NCBI RefSeq assembly: GCF_014204985.1
Contig: NZ_JACHMP010000001.1
Coordinates: forward strand, 992,001 to 1,056,000
Length of the DNA: 64,000 nucleotides
From: Streptosporangium becharense
GTDB lineage: Bacteria > Actinomycetota > Actinomycetes > Streptosporangiales > Streptosporangiaceae
Direction: 5' to 3'
Position 1 is the first letter of the stretch. Every line of letters starts with the position of its first letter. This document shows positions 17,859 through 30,175 of the stretch, one piece after another. Both the position numbers and the translations under genes were made by a program. Under the pieces are notes generated by a model, which was not told where the DNA came from, did no database searches, and saw only the letters and a list, made by a program, of their open reading frames with translations.

Positions 17859-19643
17859 TTACTTACCGTCGCTGACGCCCAGAGCCTGGAAGTCGACCAT
17901 GCCCCACGCGGAGGCGAAGTAGACGTTGGTCAGGCGGGGGTTACGGTAGTTGAGGGCCTTGTCGAGGGCGTACGGAACGTAGAGCGCCAGGTCCATGACA
18001 CGCTGGTTGGCCTGCTTGTAGTACTCCGCGGCCTTGACCGGGTCGGTCTCCGCCGAGCCCTTGTCGAACGCCTCGTTGATCTGCGGGTCGTTGACCTCGC
18101 TGTAGTTGTTGTTGCCGTTCGGCAGGATGACCCGGCCGTCGACCAGCGGCTGGAGGTAGCCGTAGCCACCCGGCCAGTCCGGGCCCCAGGCGTGCACGAT
18201 CAGGCCGTAGCCCTTGGAGTGCACGTTGTCGGGCGAGCCGACCACCGAGGAGGAGAGCTTGCCGTCGTACTGGTCGAGGGTGGCCTTGATGCCCACCGCG
18301 GCCAGCGACTGCTGGAGCGCCTCGGCGGCCTTGACCTCGGCCGGGCGGTTGTTACGGACGGCGATCTTCGTCTCGAAGCCTTCCGGCTTGCCGCACGCCT
18401 TGAGGGCCTCCTTGGCCTTGTCCGGCTGCGGCTTGCCCTGCAGGCGGCCGTACGGGTCGTAGGACTCGTCCGAGCCGAGCACCGTCGAAGGCAGCATGTT
18501 GCCGCCGATGCTGCCGGCGTAGGGGCCGCCGCGCGCGTTCAGCATCGCGGTCGGGTCGGCCGCGTAGATCACGGCCTTGCGGCAGTCGATGTTGTCGAAC
18601 GGCGGCACCTTCTGCGCGATGGCCACGTAGCGCAGGAAGCCCGTGGTCGGCAGGTCGGCGTTGCCCTTGAGCTTCGGGTCCTGCAGGATCTTGGCGCGGG
18701 CGGCCTGCTGGACACCGGACTGGCCGACGTCGAGGTCGGCGGTGCCGGCCAGCAGCCGGGCGTCGAGGTCGTCGGCGTTGGTGGTGATGTTGAGCTCGAC
18801 CTTGTCCGGCAGGGCCTTGCGGATCGGGTCGCTCTCCTGCTTCCACTGGTCGTTGCGGACCAGCACGAGCTTCTTGCCGGGCTCGTACGACTCGAACTTG
18901 TACGGACCGGAGGAGAACGGGCGGAGGGTGTACTTGGCGCCGGTGTCCTTGGCCTGGGGCACCGGGGTGGCGCCGGGCATCGCCAGCAGGTACATGAAGT
19001 CCGCGAACGGCTTCTTCAGCTTGAAGATGATGGTCTTGTCGTCCGGCGTCTCGACGGACTTCAGGCCCAGCTTGTCCTTGTCCTTGTCCTTGTACGGACC
19101 GGGGTAGTTCTGTCCCTGGTCCAGCTGGTCCTTCAGGTAGACCGGACCGCCGGGCAGGACGTCCTGGGCGAAGACGCGCTCGATGCCGTACTTGAAGTCC
19201 TTGGAGGTGACGGGGGTGCCGTCCTCGAAGGTCAGGCCGTCGCGCAGCTTGAAGGTGTAGGTGAGCTTGTCCTCGGAGATCTCCGGCAGCTCGGCCGCGG
19301 CGTCCGGAACCAGCTTCAGGCCGTCGGGGCCCGGCTTGGTGTCGTAGGTGACGAGGTTGCGCGTGAAGTAGCGCGACATGTTCCAGAAGAACGCGTAGTA
19401 ACCGCGCGCCGGGTCCCAGAAGTCGGCGTCCTGGGAGGCCCACAGGTTCAGCGTGCCGCCCTTCTTGTCGGACGGGTTCACCACACTGTCGAGGATCTTG
19501 TTGTAGCCCGCGGCCTCGACGCCGCCCGGCGCCGCCGAGTTCCCGCCGGCCGGCTTCGTTCCGGCGCTCCCGCCGCAGGCCGCGACAGCCACGCTGAGGA
19601 ACGCGCCGACCGCGACGGCGGCCAGTTTCCGTGACTTGCTCAT
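17859..19643 (-). CDS. Peptide ABC transporter substrate-binding lipoprotein
   Basis: 594 residues from the ATG at 19643. The signal sequence MSKSRKLAAVAV...VAVAAC ends in a lipobox with Cys at about 25, so it is lipid-anchored outside the membrane. The body matches SBP_bac_5 proteins: DARGYYAF-like start, TYTFKLRDGLTFEDGTPVTS and RYVAIAQKVPPFDNIDCRKAV segments. It captures peptides or a similar solute for the operon's permeases. It is placed second in the operon, between the two permease genes, which is not the common A-B-C-D-F order. Confidence 0.92.
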   Translation of the reverse strand: MSKSRKLAAVAVGAFLSVAVAACGGSAGTKPAGGNSAAPGGVEAAGYNKILDSVVNPSDKKGGTLNLWASQDADFWDPARGYYAFFWNMSRYFTRNLVTYDTKPGPDGLKLVPDAAAELPEISEDKLTYTFKLRDGLTFEDGTPVTSKDFKYGIERVFAQDVLPGGPVYLKDQLDQGQNYPGPYKDKDKDKLGLKSVETPDDKTIIFKLKKPFADFMYLLAMPGATPVPQAKDTGAKYTLRPFSSGPYKFESYEPGKKLVLVRNDQWKQESDPIRKALPDKVELNITTNADDLDARLLAGTADLDVGQSGVQQAARAKILQDPKLKGNADLPTTGFLRYVAIAQKVPPFDNIDCRKAVIYAADPTAMLNARGGPYAGSIGGNMLPSTVLGSDESYDPYGRLQGKPQPDKAKEALKACGKPEGFETKIAVRNNRPAEVKAAEALQQSLAAVGIKATLDQYDGKLSSSVVGSPDNVHSKGYGLIVHAWGPDWPGGYGYLQPLVDGRVILPNGNNNYSEVNDPQINEAFDKGSAETDPVKAAEYYKQANQRVMDLALYVPYALDKALNYRNPRLTNVYFASAWGMVDFQALGVSDGK

Positions 19644-19698
19644 TCGGGAGTTACACCCCTTGTCTCTAGCTACCAGGAACACATTCGGTCTGTCGGGG

Positions 19699-20697
19699 TC
19701 AGCGCACCCGTGGGTCCAGGGCGTCGCGCAGGCCGTCTCCGAAGAGGTTGAAGGCGAGGACGGTGACGAAGATCGCCGTACCGGGAATGATCATGAAGAG
19801 CGGTGCCGTCTGGTACGTGGAGATCGCGTCCGACAGCATCTGGCCCCACGAGGGGGTGGGAGCCTTCACCCCGACGCCGAGGAAGCTCAGCGACGCCTCG
19901 GTGAGGATGTTGGTGGGGATGATCAGCGTCGTGTAGACGAGGATCGGCGCCACCAGGTTGGGCAGGATCTCCGAACGGAGGATGTGCATCCGGGTCGCGC
20001 CGAGGCTGCGGGCGGCGTCCACGAACTCGCGTTCACGCAACGTGATCACCTGACCGCGCACGATCCGGCCGATGTAGGGCCAGCCGAACAGTCCGATCAC
20101 CACGATGAGCACGCCCATCCGGACGCCGCTGCCCTCAAGCCCCCACAGCTTGTCCGGCACCACCGAGACCAGGGCGATCGCGAACAGCAGCTGAGGGAAG
20201 GCGAGCAGCAGGTCCATCAGACGGCTGATCATCTGGTCGAGCCAGCCGCCGAAGAACCCCGCCATGCCGCCCATGATCGTGCCGATCAGCACCGCGACCA
20301 GCGCGGAGAGGACACCGATGAGCAACGAGACCTGGGCGCCGTAGACGATCCGGCTGAAGATGTCGCGACCCGTGGTCGGCTCGACTCCGAGCAGGTGCTC
20401 GGAGCTGATGCCGCCGAAGCTGCCGAGCGGGGCACCGGTCCCCGGGTCGACCAGGTCGTTGTTCCACTTGTCGATCGGGTGCCCGAAGAGACCAACGATG
20501 AGCGGCGCGAGAACGGCGATGAGGATGAGCAGGAAGACGACGATCGCGCCGCCGATCGCGACCTTGTCGCGCTTGAGACGCATCCACGCGATCTGGCCGA
20601 GCGAACGCCCTTCGATGGCCTTCGCGCCCACCCCTTCGATAACGGCCTCCGGCTGGGCCTCCATGGCCGTGCCGGAGACATCGAGCGGTGCGGTCAT
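19699..20697 (-). CDS. Peptide ABC transporter permease (C-type), first gene of operon
   Basis: 332 residues. A cytosolic N-tail of about 45 residues precedes the first helix, then comes a loop and five helices typical of DppC/OppC. The EAA motif is EFVDAARSLGATRMHIL. It starts the operon and is followed by the lipoprotein gene after 55 nt. The region upstream is AT-rich and probably carries the operon promoter. Confidence 0.92.
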   Translation of the reverse strand: MTAPLDVSGTAMEAQPEAVIEGVGAKAIEGRSLGQIAWMRLKRDKVAIGGAIVVFLLILIAVLAPLIVGLFGHPIDKWNNDLVDPGTGAPLGSFGGISSEHLLGVEPTTGRDIFSRIVYGAQVSLLIGVLSALVAVLIGTIMGGMAGFFGGWLDQMISRLMDLLLAFPQLLFAIALVSVVPDKLWGLEGSGVRMGVLIVVIGLFGWPYIGRIVRGQVITLREREFVDAARSLGATRMHILRSEILPNLVAPILVYTTLIIPTNILTEASLSFLGVGVKAPTPSWGQMLSDAISTYQTAPLFMIIPGTAIFVTVLAFNLFGDGLRDALDPRVR

Positions 20698-20962
20698 ACA
20701 GTTGGCCCCCTGGATCCCAGACGACGTTGTCCGTTAACGCGTCCCCCGGGTCGGGGTGTCGCGCCGTCAGTCTACGGGCCGATATCCGTTGGCCCGTGCG
20801 CAGAATCTATGGTCTGAGCTGCGCCGACCAGTCCCCTGAGAGGCTATGTGGCTTAACTGTGATTTATGCGAAATTCATTTGTTTTGATCTGCCGGACAAT
20901 GTCCAGAGAGCGTCCTGCTTGTGTCTCGAATCTGTGACACGAAGTGGACGTGACACCCGAGA
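20698..20962. promoter_or_regulatory. AT-rich promoter region of the peptide-transporter operon
   Basis: The 265 bp before the permease gene include an unusually AT-rich patch (about 20864-20893). GTGTC (20921-20925) and GACAC (20936-20940) form a small inverted repeat, and GTGACAC occurs at 20934 and 20950. I cannot assign the exact -35/-10. The length leaves room for an untranslated leader. Confidence 0.4.
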
Positions 20963-21490
20963 TCAGCCGATCCCGCGACGCTTGAGGATCTCCTCGATGT
21001 CGGAGAAGTCGTCGTCGGCGGCGGGCTTCGCGGTGGGCTTCGCCGGGGGCCTGCCGGCGGCCGGGGCCGCCGGGGCGGAGGGTCGCGGCAGCGGCTGCGT
21101 GGCGGTCGTACCCGGGGTGACGGCCTCGCCCCGCTTCCTGTCCGCCACCGCTGGAGCTGAGGGCCCGGTGGAACCGGCCGCGCTCCCGCGCCGCCCGCGC
21201 AGCACCCCGGAGACGACGAAGAGCACGGCCGACAGCCCCGTCAGCGCCACTCCCGCCCACACGAAGGGGTTGAACACCAGGCCGGTCAGGAAACCCACGA
21301 TCGCGGTCCCGATCTGCCACAGGGTCGGCAGGGCGCCGGTCAGGTAGGCGGCCATCGGCAGCAGCGACCAGGCCGCCGCGCGCAGCCCCGCCGCGGCCCC
21401 CCTGCGGCGCAGCAGCAGGAAGCTCAGCACCAGCCCCGCACCGGTGACCCCGGCGCAGAGCGGCAACCACGCGATCTGGTCGAACGTCAT
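20963..21490 (-). CDS. Hypothetical membrane protein with acidic C-terminal tail
   Basis: 175 residues. Three hydrophobic segments are visible (about 5-27, 37-58 and 62-95), followed by a Pro/Ala/Thr-rich cytosolic linker and a charged end, DDDFSDIEEILKRRGIG. The tail looks like a short conserved amphipathic helix joined by a flexible linker, a layout seen in several small actinomycete proteins without known role. A 22-bp palindrome stands about 80 bp upstream. Function unknown. Confidence 0.7.
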   Translation of the reverse strand: MTFDQIAWLPLCAGVTGAGLVLSFLLLRRRGAAAGLRAAAWSLLPMAAYLTGALPTLWQIGTAIVGFLTGLVFNPFVWAGVALTGLSAVLFVVSGVLRGRRGSAAGSTGPSAPAVADRKRGEAVTPGTTATQPLPRPSAPAAPAAGRPPAKPTAKPAADDDFSDIEEILKRRGIG

Positions 21491-21571
21491 AGCGGACCGC
21501 CCCCTCGTATCGGCTTACCCGCTTCCCATCCTGGCACGCGCGACCGCGGCGGAAGCTCCTCCGGAAGGAGG

Positions 21572-21593
21572 GATCATCCCCTAGGGGATGATC
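21572..21593. promoter_or_regulatory. 22-bp perfect palindrome (operator candidate)
   Basis: The half GATCATCCCCT (21572-21582) is followed directly by its exact reverse complement (21583-21593). It lies 82 bp before the start of the small membrane protein gene and downstream of the HAD gene. It could be an operator for the membrane protein gene, or a short terminator stem with no loop. Confidence 0.45.
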
Positions 21594-21674
21594 GGGGTGA
21601 GCCCTGATATCCGTGGACATCCGAGGCGGACGGCGGTGCCCACGTCCGGCCCGGCGAGGGGCCGGGCGGCAGAT

Positions 21675-21748
21675 CCCGCGGCGGGCGGCGGCACACGTGT
21701 CCGCCCCGGCCGGAGAGCAGACGGCGGTAGACCCCGCGGCGGGCGGCG
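21675..21748. repeat. Imperfect direct repeat, two copies
   Basis: CCCGCGGCGGGCGGCG occurs at 21675-21690 and 21733-21748 (period 58), each followed by a related GTGTCCGCC string. It fills the space between the HAD gene and the palindrome. No coding or regulatory role is evident. Confidence 0.5.
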
Positions 21749-21780
21749 CGCGTGTCCGCCCGCCCGAAGGCCGGGCGGCG

Positions 21781-22431
21781 TCAGATCTCGCGGGCGGACA
21801 GTTCGCGCAGCGTCTCGACGTCGACCTCCAGCAGCGAGCCGACCACCAGCCGGCCAGGGGCCTCGGGAACGGGGACCACGCTCGGCACCGCCACCACCCG
21901 GCAGCCCGCCGCGGTGGCCGCGGTGACCCCGTTCGGGGAGTCCTCCAGCACGACGCAGCGGGCCGGTTCGGCACCCAGCAGGCGGGTGGCCGTCAGGTAG
22001 GGCTCGGGGTCGGGCTTGGGCCTGGCGACCTGGTCGCCGGTCACCACGTGGTCGAAGTTGTGCCTGCCGATGCTCTCCAGGCACGCCTCGGCGATCGGCC
22101 GGAGCGAGGAGGTCACCAGGGCGGTGGGCAGTCCGGCCCGGCGTACGGCGGCCAGCAGCTCCGCCGCGCCGGGCATCATCTCCACCCCGCCGGAGAGCCT
22201 GGTGATCATGCCGTCCAGCATCCAGGCCGTCACCTCCTCGGGGCTCACCCCGCCGCCCGCGACCTGGAGCATGTAGGCCACCGTGCTCGGCATGGAGCCG
22301 CCCACCAGGTGCTCCTGGTCGCCGTGGCCCCACCGGCCGCCGAGCCGCTCCATCACCTCGCTCTCGACCTCGAACCAGATCTTCTCGCTGTCCACGAGAA
22401 GACCGTCCATGTCGAAGAGAACCGCTTGCAT
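21781..22431 (-). CDS. HAD-superfamily phosphatase (beta-phosphoglucomutase-like)
   Basis: 216 residues. Motif I FDMDGLLVDSE has nucleophile Asp8 and acid/base Asp10; motif II is LVTSS; motif III is KPDPEPYL; motif IV is LEDSPNG. The helical cap between motif I and II marks subfamily IA. Members dephosphorylate sugar or nucleoside phosphates, or isomerise hexose phosphates. A GAGG site lies just before the ATG. It follows metH by 70 nt on the same strand and might be read from it. Confidence 0.88.
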   Translation of the reverse strand: MQAVLFDMDGLLVDSEKIWFEVESEVMERLGGRWGHGDQEHLVGGSMPSTVAYMLQVAGGGVSPEEVTAWMLDGMITRLSGGVEMMPGAAELLAAVRRAGLPTALVTSSLRPIAEACLESIGRHNFDHVVTGDQVARPKPDPEPYLTATRLLGAEPARCVVLEDSPNGVTAATAAGCRVVAVPSVVPVPEAPGRLVVGSLLEVDVETLRELSAREI

Positions 22432-22501
22432 ACCTCGGAAAACCCCCTGCGGCCGGCACGGCCCCGCCCCGGTGGACGGAGCCGCGCGGTCATGATCTCG
22501 A

Positions 22502-25966
<3,465 letters not shown>

Positions 25967-25973
25967 GGGGACA

Positions 25974-25979
25974 AGAGTA
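25974..25979 (-). promoter_or_regulatory. Candidate -10 box of leaderless metH
   Basis: On the minus strand TACTCT lies 7 nt before the metH ATG, matching TANNNT spacing for transcription starting at the start codon. It supports the shorter of the two possible MetH starts. Confidence 0.45.
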
Positions 25980-26201
25980 CTGGGAACCGCTCGGGCGTCA
26001 TCGTTCATGCGCATCGATCGGATCTTCCGCCGGTCGCCCGGCGGGCCGCCGCGACGCGTCGATCATTGCCGTCGCGCCGGGGGCGTGACGGCCTCCCGGC
26101 TGGGGAAGACATACCGGGCCGGGAGGTGCCTGGTGCCGTGAAGGGCCCCTTACCGCATAGGCTTAGCCGGATAGGACGGCGAGGCAAGAAGGAGGGGGCC
26201 C

Positions 26202-27056
26202 GTGATCGAGTTCGAAGGTCTGCCCGAGCTCGTCGACCCGGTGCTGATCGCCGCGTTCGAGGGCTGGAACGACGCGGGCGAGGCCTCGAGCGGAGTGATC
26301 GCGCACCTGGAGGAGGAGTGGAAGGCCAGCCCGCTGCTCTCCCTCGATCCCGAGGAATACTACGACTTCCAGGTGACCCGGCCCATCGTCGAGATGGGCG
26401 AGGGGCTGACCCGGTCCATCACCTGGCCCACCACCAAGCTGTCGGTGGCCAGGCCGCCCGGCCTGGACCGCGACGTGGTGCTGCTGCGCGGCATCGAGCC
26501 CAACATGCGCTGGCGCGCCTTCTGCGAGGAGATCATCTCGGTCTGCCGTGAGCTGGGGGTGGAGCTGGCCGTCCTGCTCGGCGCGCTGCTCAACGACTCC
26601 CCGCACACCCGCCCGGTGCCGATCGTGGGCTCGGCCACCGACGAGGGGCTGGCCAGGGCGATCAACCTGGAGCTGAGCCGCTACGAGGGCCCGACGGGCA
26701 TCGTCGGCGTGCTCCAGCACGCGCTGGGCGTGGCGGGGCTGCACGCCGTGTCGCTGTGGGCCTCGGTGCCGCACTACGTGGCCCAGCCGCCCAACCCCAA
26801 GGCGACCATGGCGCTGCTGCGCCGGATGGAGGACCTGCTCGACATCCCGATGCCGCTCGGGTCGCTGGCCGAGGAGTCGCGGGCCTGGGAGCACGGCGTG
26901 GACGAGCTGGCCTCGCAGGACAGCGAGGTCGCCGAGTACGTCAAGGAGCTGGAGGAGCGCAAGGACGCGGCCGAGCTGCCGGAGGCGAGCGGTGACGCCA
27001 TCGCGGCCGAGTTCGAGCGTTACCTGCGCCGCCGTGACCGTGACTCCGACGGCTGA
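26202..27056 (+). CDS. PAC2 (proteasome assembly chaperone) family protein
   Basis: 284 residues from a GTG with a strong AAGGAGG site. The N-terminal PAC2 core starts IEFEGLPELVDPVLIAAFEGWNDAGEAS and contains RGIEPNMRWRAFCEEI; the C-terminal helices (KELEERKDAAELPE) are charged. Actinomycete PAC2 proteins are conserved next to metH and mshC and accompany the 20S proteasome, but their function in bacteria is not settled. Chaperoning of proteasome assembly is an analogy with the eukaryotic family. It is divergent from metH. Confidence 0.88.
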   Translation: MIEFEGLPELVDPVLIAAFEGWNDAGEASSGVIAHLEEEWKASPLLSLDPEEYYDFQVTRPIVEMGEGLTRSITWPTTKLSVARPPGLDRDVVLLRGIEPNMRWRAFCEEIISVCRELGVELAVLLGALLNDSPHTRPVPIVGSATDEGLARAINLELSRYEGPTGIVGVLQHALGVAGLHAVSLWASVPHYVAQPPNPKATMALLRRMEDLLDIPMPLGSLAEESRAWEHGVDELASQDSEVAEYVKELEERKDAAELPEASGDAIAAEFERYLRRRDRDSDG

Positions 27057-27263
27057 CGACCGCCGGCGAACGGTTACCACTTTGTCCTATTTTCCGCCTA
27101 AGTTCACAGCTGACCGGGCCTTTCACGGTGCCCGGGCCGTACCGGACCTCCGGAGCAACCGGCCACGCCTCCCCACCGGGAAGAGCGGGCTCCCGCAGAC
27201 ATCGGCGGACCGCGCGCCACGACGCCGCGCGTCTTCCGCGTGACCGCGCACGTTAGGGCAACC

Positions 27264-27857
27264 ATGGCGACTCCACACCTCGACCCGTACCAGAAGGCTC
27301 AGGAGACGCGACGCCGCGTTCTCGAGATGGCCGTGCTGATGAAGCGCGACGAGGCGGAGAGCGCCTCCCCCGCGTCCGGGCGGGCCGCCGCGCCGGGATA
27401 CGCGGTCGACATGTACCTCGCCCTCCTCCAGGACCGGCTGCCGGTGTGGCTGCGCGTCCTCGACGGCCTGATGTACCTGGTCGGCAGGGGCCGGGTGGCC
27501 GACAACCTGTTCCCCATCGCGCGGGCGGGCATCGACTACTACTCGGAGATCCAGTCCGCGGCGCTGCCCGCCTTCACCTCGCCCACGGTCACCGTGCGGT
27601 TCCGGGAGGCGATGCGCGACAGCGAGCTCGGGCCGATGGCCGAGGTGATCCCGCTCAGCGAGTATCTGGCGGCCGAGCAGCGGGCGGGCCGAGTCGCCCC
27701 GGAGGTCGACCCGGTCGCCAGCGCCCGGCTACTGCTGGCGGGGTGCTTCCACCACGCCTACCACGAGATGTTCGTCGGCGCCGATCATCTGCCGTCGCGT
27801 GACGACAGCGCCGAGGAGATCATCCGCGAGCTGAGACTGGAGCCCCGGCGGGCCTGA
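27264..27857 (+). CDS. TetR C-terminal-like protein lacking a visible HTH
   Basis: 197 residues from ATG 27264 (AGGG 5 nt upstream). Residues about 90-190 look like the helical ligand/dimerisation part of TetR regulators (IDYYSEIQSAALPAFTSP; DPVASARLLLAGCFHHAYHEMF). The N-terminal 45 residues do not resemble the TetR helix-turn-helix; QKAQETRRRVLEMAVLM is the only helical stretch. It may be a regulator that lost DNA binding, a partner protein or a novel family. Its 3' end overlaps the convergent chelatase gene by 73 nt. Confidence 0.6.
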   Translation: MATPHLDPYQKAQETRRRVLEMAVLMKRDEAESASPASGRAAAPGYAVDMYLALLQDRLPVWLRVLDGLMYLVGRGRVADNLFPIARAGIDYYSEIQSAALPAFTSPTVTVRFREAMRDSELGPMAEVIPLSEYLAAEQRAGRVAPEVDPVASARLLLAGCFHHAYHEMFVGADHLPSRDDSAEEIIRELRLEPRRA

Positions 27858-28537
27858 CCGGCGGCGCTCCGGCGGGCCTGGTCGAACCTGGCCCACACCA
27901 GCGCGGCCAGGTCGGCGTCCACGCCCAGCGGCGCGGTGACCAGGTCCGCCCCGCACTCTCGCAGACGGTCGTGGAAGAACCCCGGGGCCAGCAGGTAGGA
28001 GGCCACCGCGACACGCGGCGCGGGCCCGGAGCGCAGCCGCTCCAGGGCCTCGGCGACCGGGGGGTGGCCGGTGGCGGCGAAGGCCGCCGTGACCGGGCGG
28101 GAGAGCCGCACCGCCAGCAGCCGCGCCGCGGCGCGCACGTCGGCCAACGCCGCCGGGTCGGACGACCCCGCGGCGGCCAGGATCACCGAGTCGGCGGCCC
28201 GCAGCCCGGCGGCGGCCAGCCGGCGGGCGAGGACCGCGGCCAGCAGCGGGTGCGGGCCCAGTGGGGCCGCCACGACCGCCCCGGGCCGGGCCTGCGCCAC
28301 CACCGAGGGCAGGTCGATGTGGACGTGGTAGCCGCCGGCCAGCAGCAGCGGGACCACCACGACGGGGCCGGGCAGGGTGGGGAGCACACCGGCCAGCGGG
28401 GGCGAGCTGATCTCCAGGAACGCCCGCTCCACACGGACGCCGGGGCGAACGCGGCGCACCAGGTCCGTCAGATCGGCGATCGTCTCCTCCCCCCTGGCGC
28501 TGCGCGTGCCGTGACCGGCCAGGACGAGCGTCGTCAC
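27785..28537 (-). CDS. CbiX/SirB-type sirohydrochlorin chelatase
   Basis: 250 residues from a GTG that overlaps the nnaR stop by 4 nt. The first half has the catalytic His of LAGHGTRS and the second metal ligand region GGYHVHIDLP. The second half repeats the fold but its AAAGSSDP lacks the His, as expected if only the N-terminal half is catalytic. It inserts Fe2+ (siroheme) or Co2+ into sirohydrochlorin in the cytosol. Placed at the end of the nitrite-reductase operon, iron insertion for NirB siroheme is the likely job. The 3' end overlaps the convergent TetR-like gene. Confidence 0.82.
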   Translation of the reverse strand: MTTLVLAGHGTRSARGEETIADLTDLVRRVRPGVRVERAFLEISSPPLAGVLPTLPGPVVVVPLLLAGGYHVHIDLPSVVAQARPGAVVAAPLGPHPLLAAVLARRLAAAGLRAADSVILAAAGSSDPAALADVRAAARLLAVRLSRPVTAAFAATGHPPVAEALERLRSGPAPRVAVASYLLAPGFFHDRLRECGADLVTAPLGVDADLAALVWARFDQARRSAAGQARRGSSLSSRMISSALSSRDGR

Positions 28538-29703
28538 GGGGCCTCGGTCCGGTCGAAGGCGAGCCGGTAACCGCGCTTGACGACCGTCTCGACGATCCCG
28601 GCGGGGCCCAGGGCACGGCGCAGGCGGGTGACGGCCATCTCCACCGCGTGCTCGGCCGAGTCGCGGGACGGGCCGCCGGGCAGCACGGTCCGCAGCTCGG
28701 AACGGGCCACCACGTGCCCCGGCTTGTCGGCCAGGCGCTTGAGCACCGCCATCGGCGCGGGAGGCAGCGGCTTCAGCTCCCCGTCCACCACCACGGCGTG
28801 ACCGCGGATCTCCAGCCGGTGGCCGCCCGCGGTCAGCCGGGTGACGCTGTGCTCGGGCAGGTGCCGGGCGAGCGTGCGGGCCAGCGCACCCAGCCGGGAG
28901 CGCTCCGGCTGCACGACGGGCACCCCGCGCGCGACCAGCGGGGCCGCGGTGACCGGGCCCACGCATGTCGCGACGACCGGCCCGGTGAAGGCGGCGACCA
29001 GCGCGTCCTCCAGGCCGTCGGCGCGGGCCGCGTTGAGCATGGCCAGCACGGCCGGGGCACTGGTGAAGGCGACCGCGTCGACCCCGCCGGAGATCGCCTG
29101 GCTGACCAGGCGGCGCAGCGGCGAGGCGTCCCGGTAGGGCAGCCAGCGGTAGACCGGCACCTCGATGACCTCCGCGCCGGCCTCGCGCAGCGCCGCTGTG
29201 AAGCCGGTCAGCGGTTCCCCGTGCAGCTGGACGGCGATGCGCCGGCCGCGCAGGTCCTGGGCGAGCAGGTACTCCTTGACCTCGTCGCACGACTCGGTGG
29301 CCGGTGTCCAGTGGTCGTTCAGGCCGGCGGCCCTGACCGCGCCGCGCGCCTTGGGCCCGCGGGTCAGCAGCCGGGCCGCACCCAGGTGGTCGGCGAGGTC
29401 GGTGGAGAGCCCCCACCCCTCGGCCGCGGCCATCCAGCCCCGGAACCCGACGCCGGTGGTGACCACCACGTCGTCGATCGGCGCCGTGAGCGCCTCGCGG
29501 GTGGCGGCCAGCAGGTCGGCGTCCTCGGCCAGCGGCACCAGCCGGATCGCCGGGGCCCGCACCACCCTCGCGCCACGCCGCTCCAGCAGCGCACAGAACT
29601 CCTCGCGCCGCCGGGTGGCGGTGACCCCGATCGTGAACCCGGCCAGCGCGTCGGGTGCGGTCTCCGGGGAGACCGCCGGGTTGTCCAGTACCGCCATGCT
29701 CAT
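28534..29703 (-). CDS. nnaR: NnaR-type regulator: HemD-like domain fused to OmpR-type winged helix
   Basis: 389 residues. Residues about 20-270 match uroporphyrinogen-III synthase (VTATRRREEF; AVQLHGEPL; AFTSAPAV; CVGPVTAAPL). Residues about 290-385 match an OmpR-type DNA-binding domain ending ETVVKRGYRLAFD. This fusion is the known nitrate/nitrite assimilation regulator NnaR of Streptomyces and mycobacteria, which acts with GlnR. It lies between nirD and the chelatase in the operon. It may act as both enzyme and regulator or only sense tetrapyrrole; the sequence cannot decide. Start is ATG 29703, with a second ATG two codons later. Confidence 0.88.
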   Translation of the reverse strand: MSMAVLDNPAVSPETAPDALAGFTIGVTATRRREEFCALLERRGARVVRAPAIRLVPLAEDADLLAATREALTAPIDDVVVTTGVGFRGWMAAAEGWGLSTDLADHLGAARLLTRGPKARGAVRAAGLNDHWTPATESCDEVKEYLLAQDLRGRRIAVQLHGEPLTGFTAALREAGAEVIEVPVYRWLPYRDASPLRRLVSQAISGGVDAVAFTSAPAVLAMLNAARADGLEDALVAAFTGPVVATCVGPVTAAPLVARGVPVVQPERSRLGALARTLARHLPEHSVTRLTAGGHRLEIRGHAVVVDGELKPLPPAPMAVLKRLADKPGHVVARSELRTVLPGGPSRDSAEHAVEMAVTRLRRALGPAGIVETVVKRGYRLAFDRTEAP

Positions 29704-29795
29704 CTCTCGCTCACCATTCCTCGCTCGCTCTGCGGACGGCCCGTCCCTCGCCGGCCGTCACGACCGGTGCCCCGCCCCGGACCGGGCGGCCGGGT

Positions 29796-30152
29796 TCACC
29801 CAGCGCCCACCTCCACCGCCCCGTCCGCGGCGACGCGGACCGGGTAGGTCGGCACGGACACCGCGGGGTCGTCCAGGCACACGCCGGTGACCAGGGAGAA
29901 CACCTGCTTGTGCATGGGCGAGGCGACGCAGGGCTCCCCCGTCCTGGTGCCCACGATCCCGCGGGACAGGACCTGGGCGCCGCTGAACGGGTCGTGGTTG
30001 CCGATCGCGTACAGGACGCCGTCGAAGGTGCGGAACAGCGCGACCTGCCGGCCGTCCACCAGGGCACACGCGCCTCGCTCGGGCAGCAGGTCGGTGTAGG
30101 AGCAGACCGGGGTCCAGCAGGTCGTCTCCAGGTCTTCGCGCAGGGCGGTCAT
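29796..30152 (-). CDS. nirD: Nitrite reductase small subunit
   Basis: 118 residues with a Rieske-like fold but, as in other assimilatory NirD proteins, without the CxH/CxxH Fe-S ligands; NHDPFSG and SPMHKQVFSL mark the equivalent loops. It assembles with NirB for NAD(P)H-dependent reduction of nitrite to ammonium in the cytosol. A run GGAGAGGGGG precedes the ATG. A six-copy 9-bp repeat stands 24 bp upstream, between nirB and nirD. Confidence 0.93.
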   Translation of the reverse strand: MTALREDLETTCWTPVCSYTDLLPERGACALVDGRQVALFRTFDGVLYAIGNHDPFSGAQVLSRGIVGTRTGEPCVASPMHKQVFSLVTGVCLDDPAVSVPTYPVRVAADGAVEVGAG

Positions 30153-30175
30153 CGGTGAAGGCCCCCTCTCCGTAG

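Noticed and set aside
21675-21748. Insertion-sequence terminal repeats
   Set aside because: The two copies are direct, imperfect, GC-simple and enclose no transposase.
25967-26201. Cobalamin riboswitch upstream of metH
   Set aside because: The conserved B12-box core was not found on the minus strand, and the likely start is leaderless, which leaves no leader RNA.
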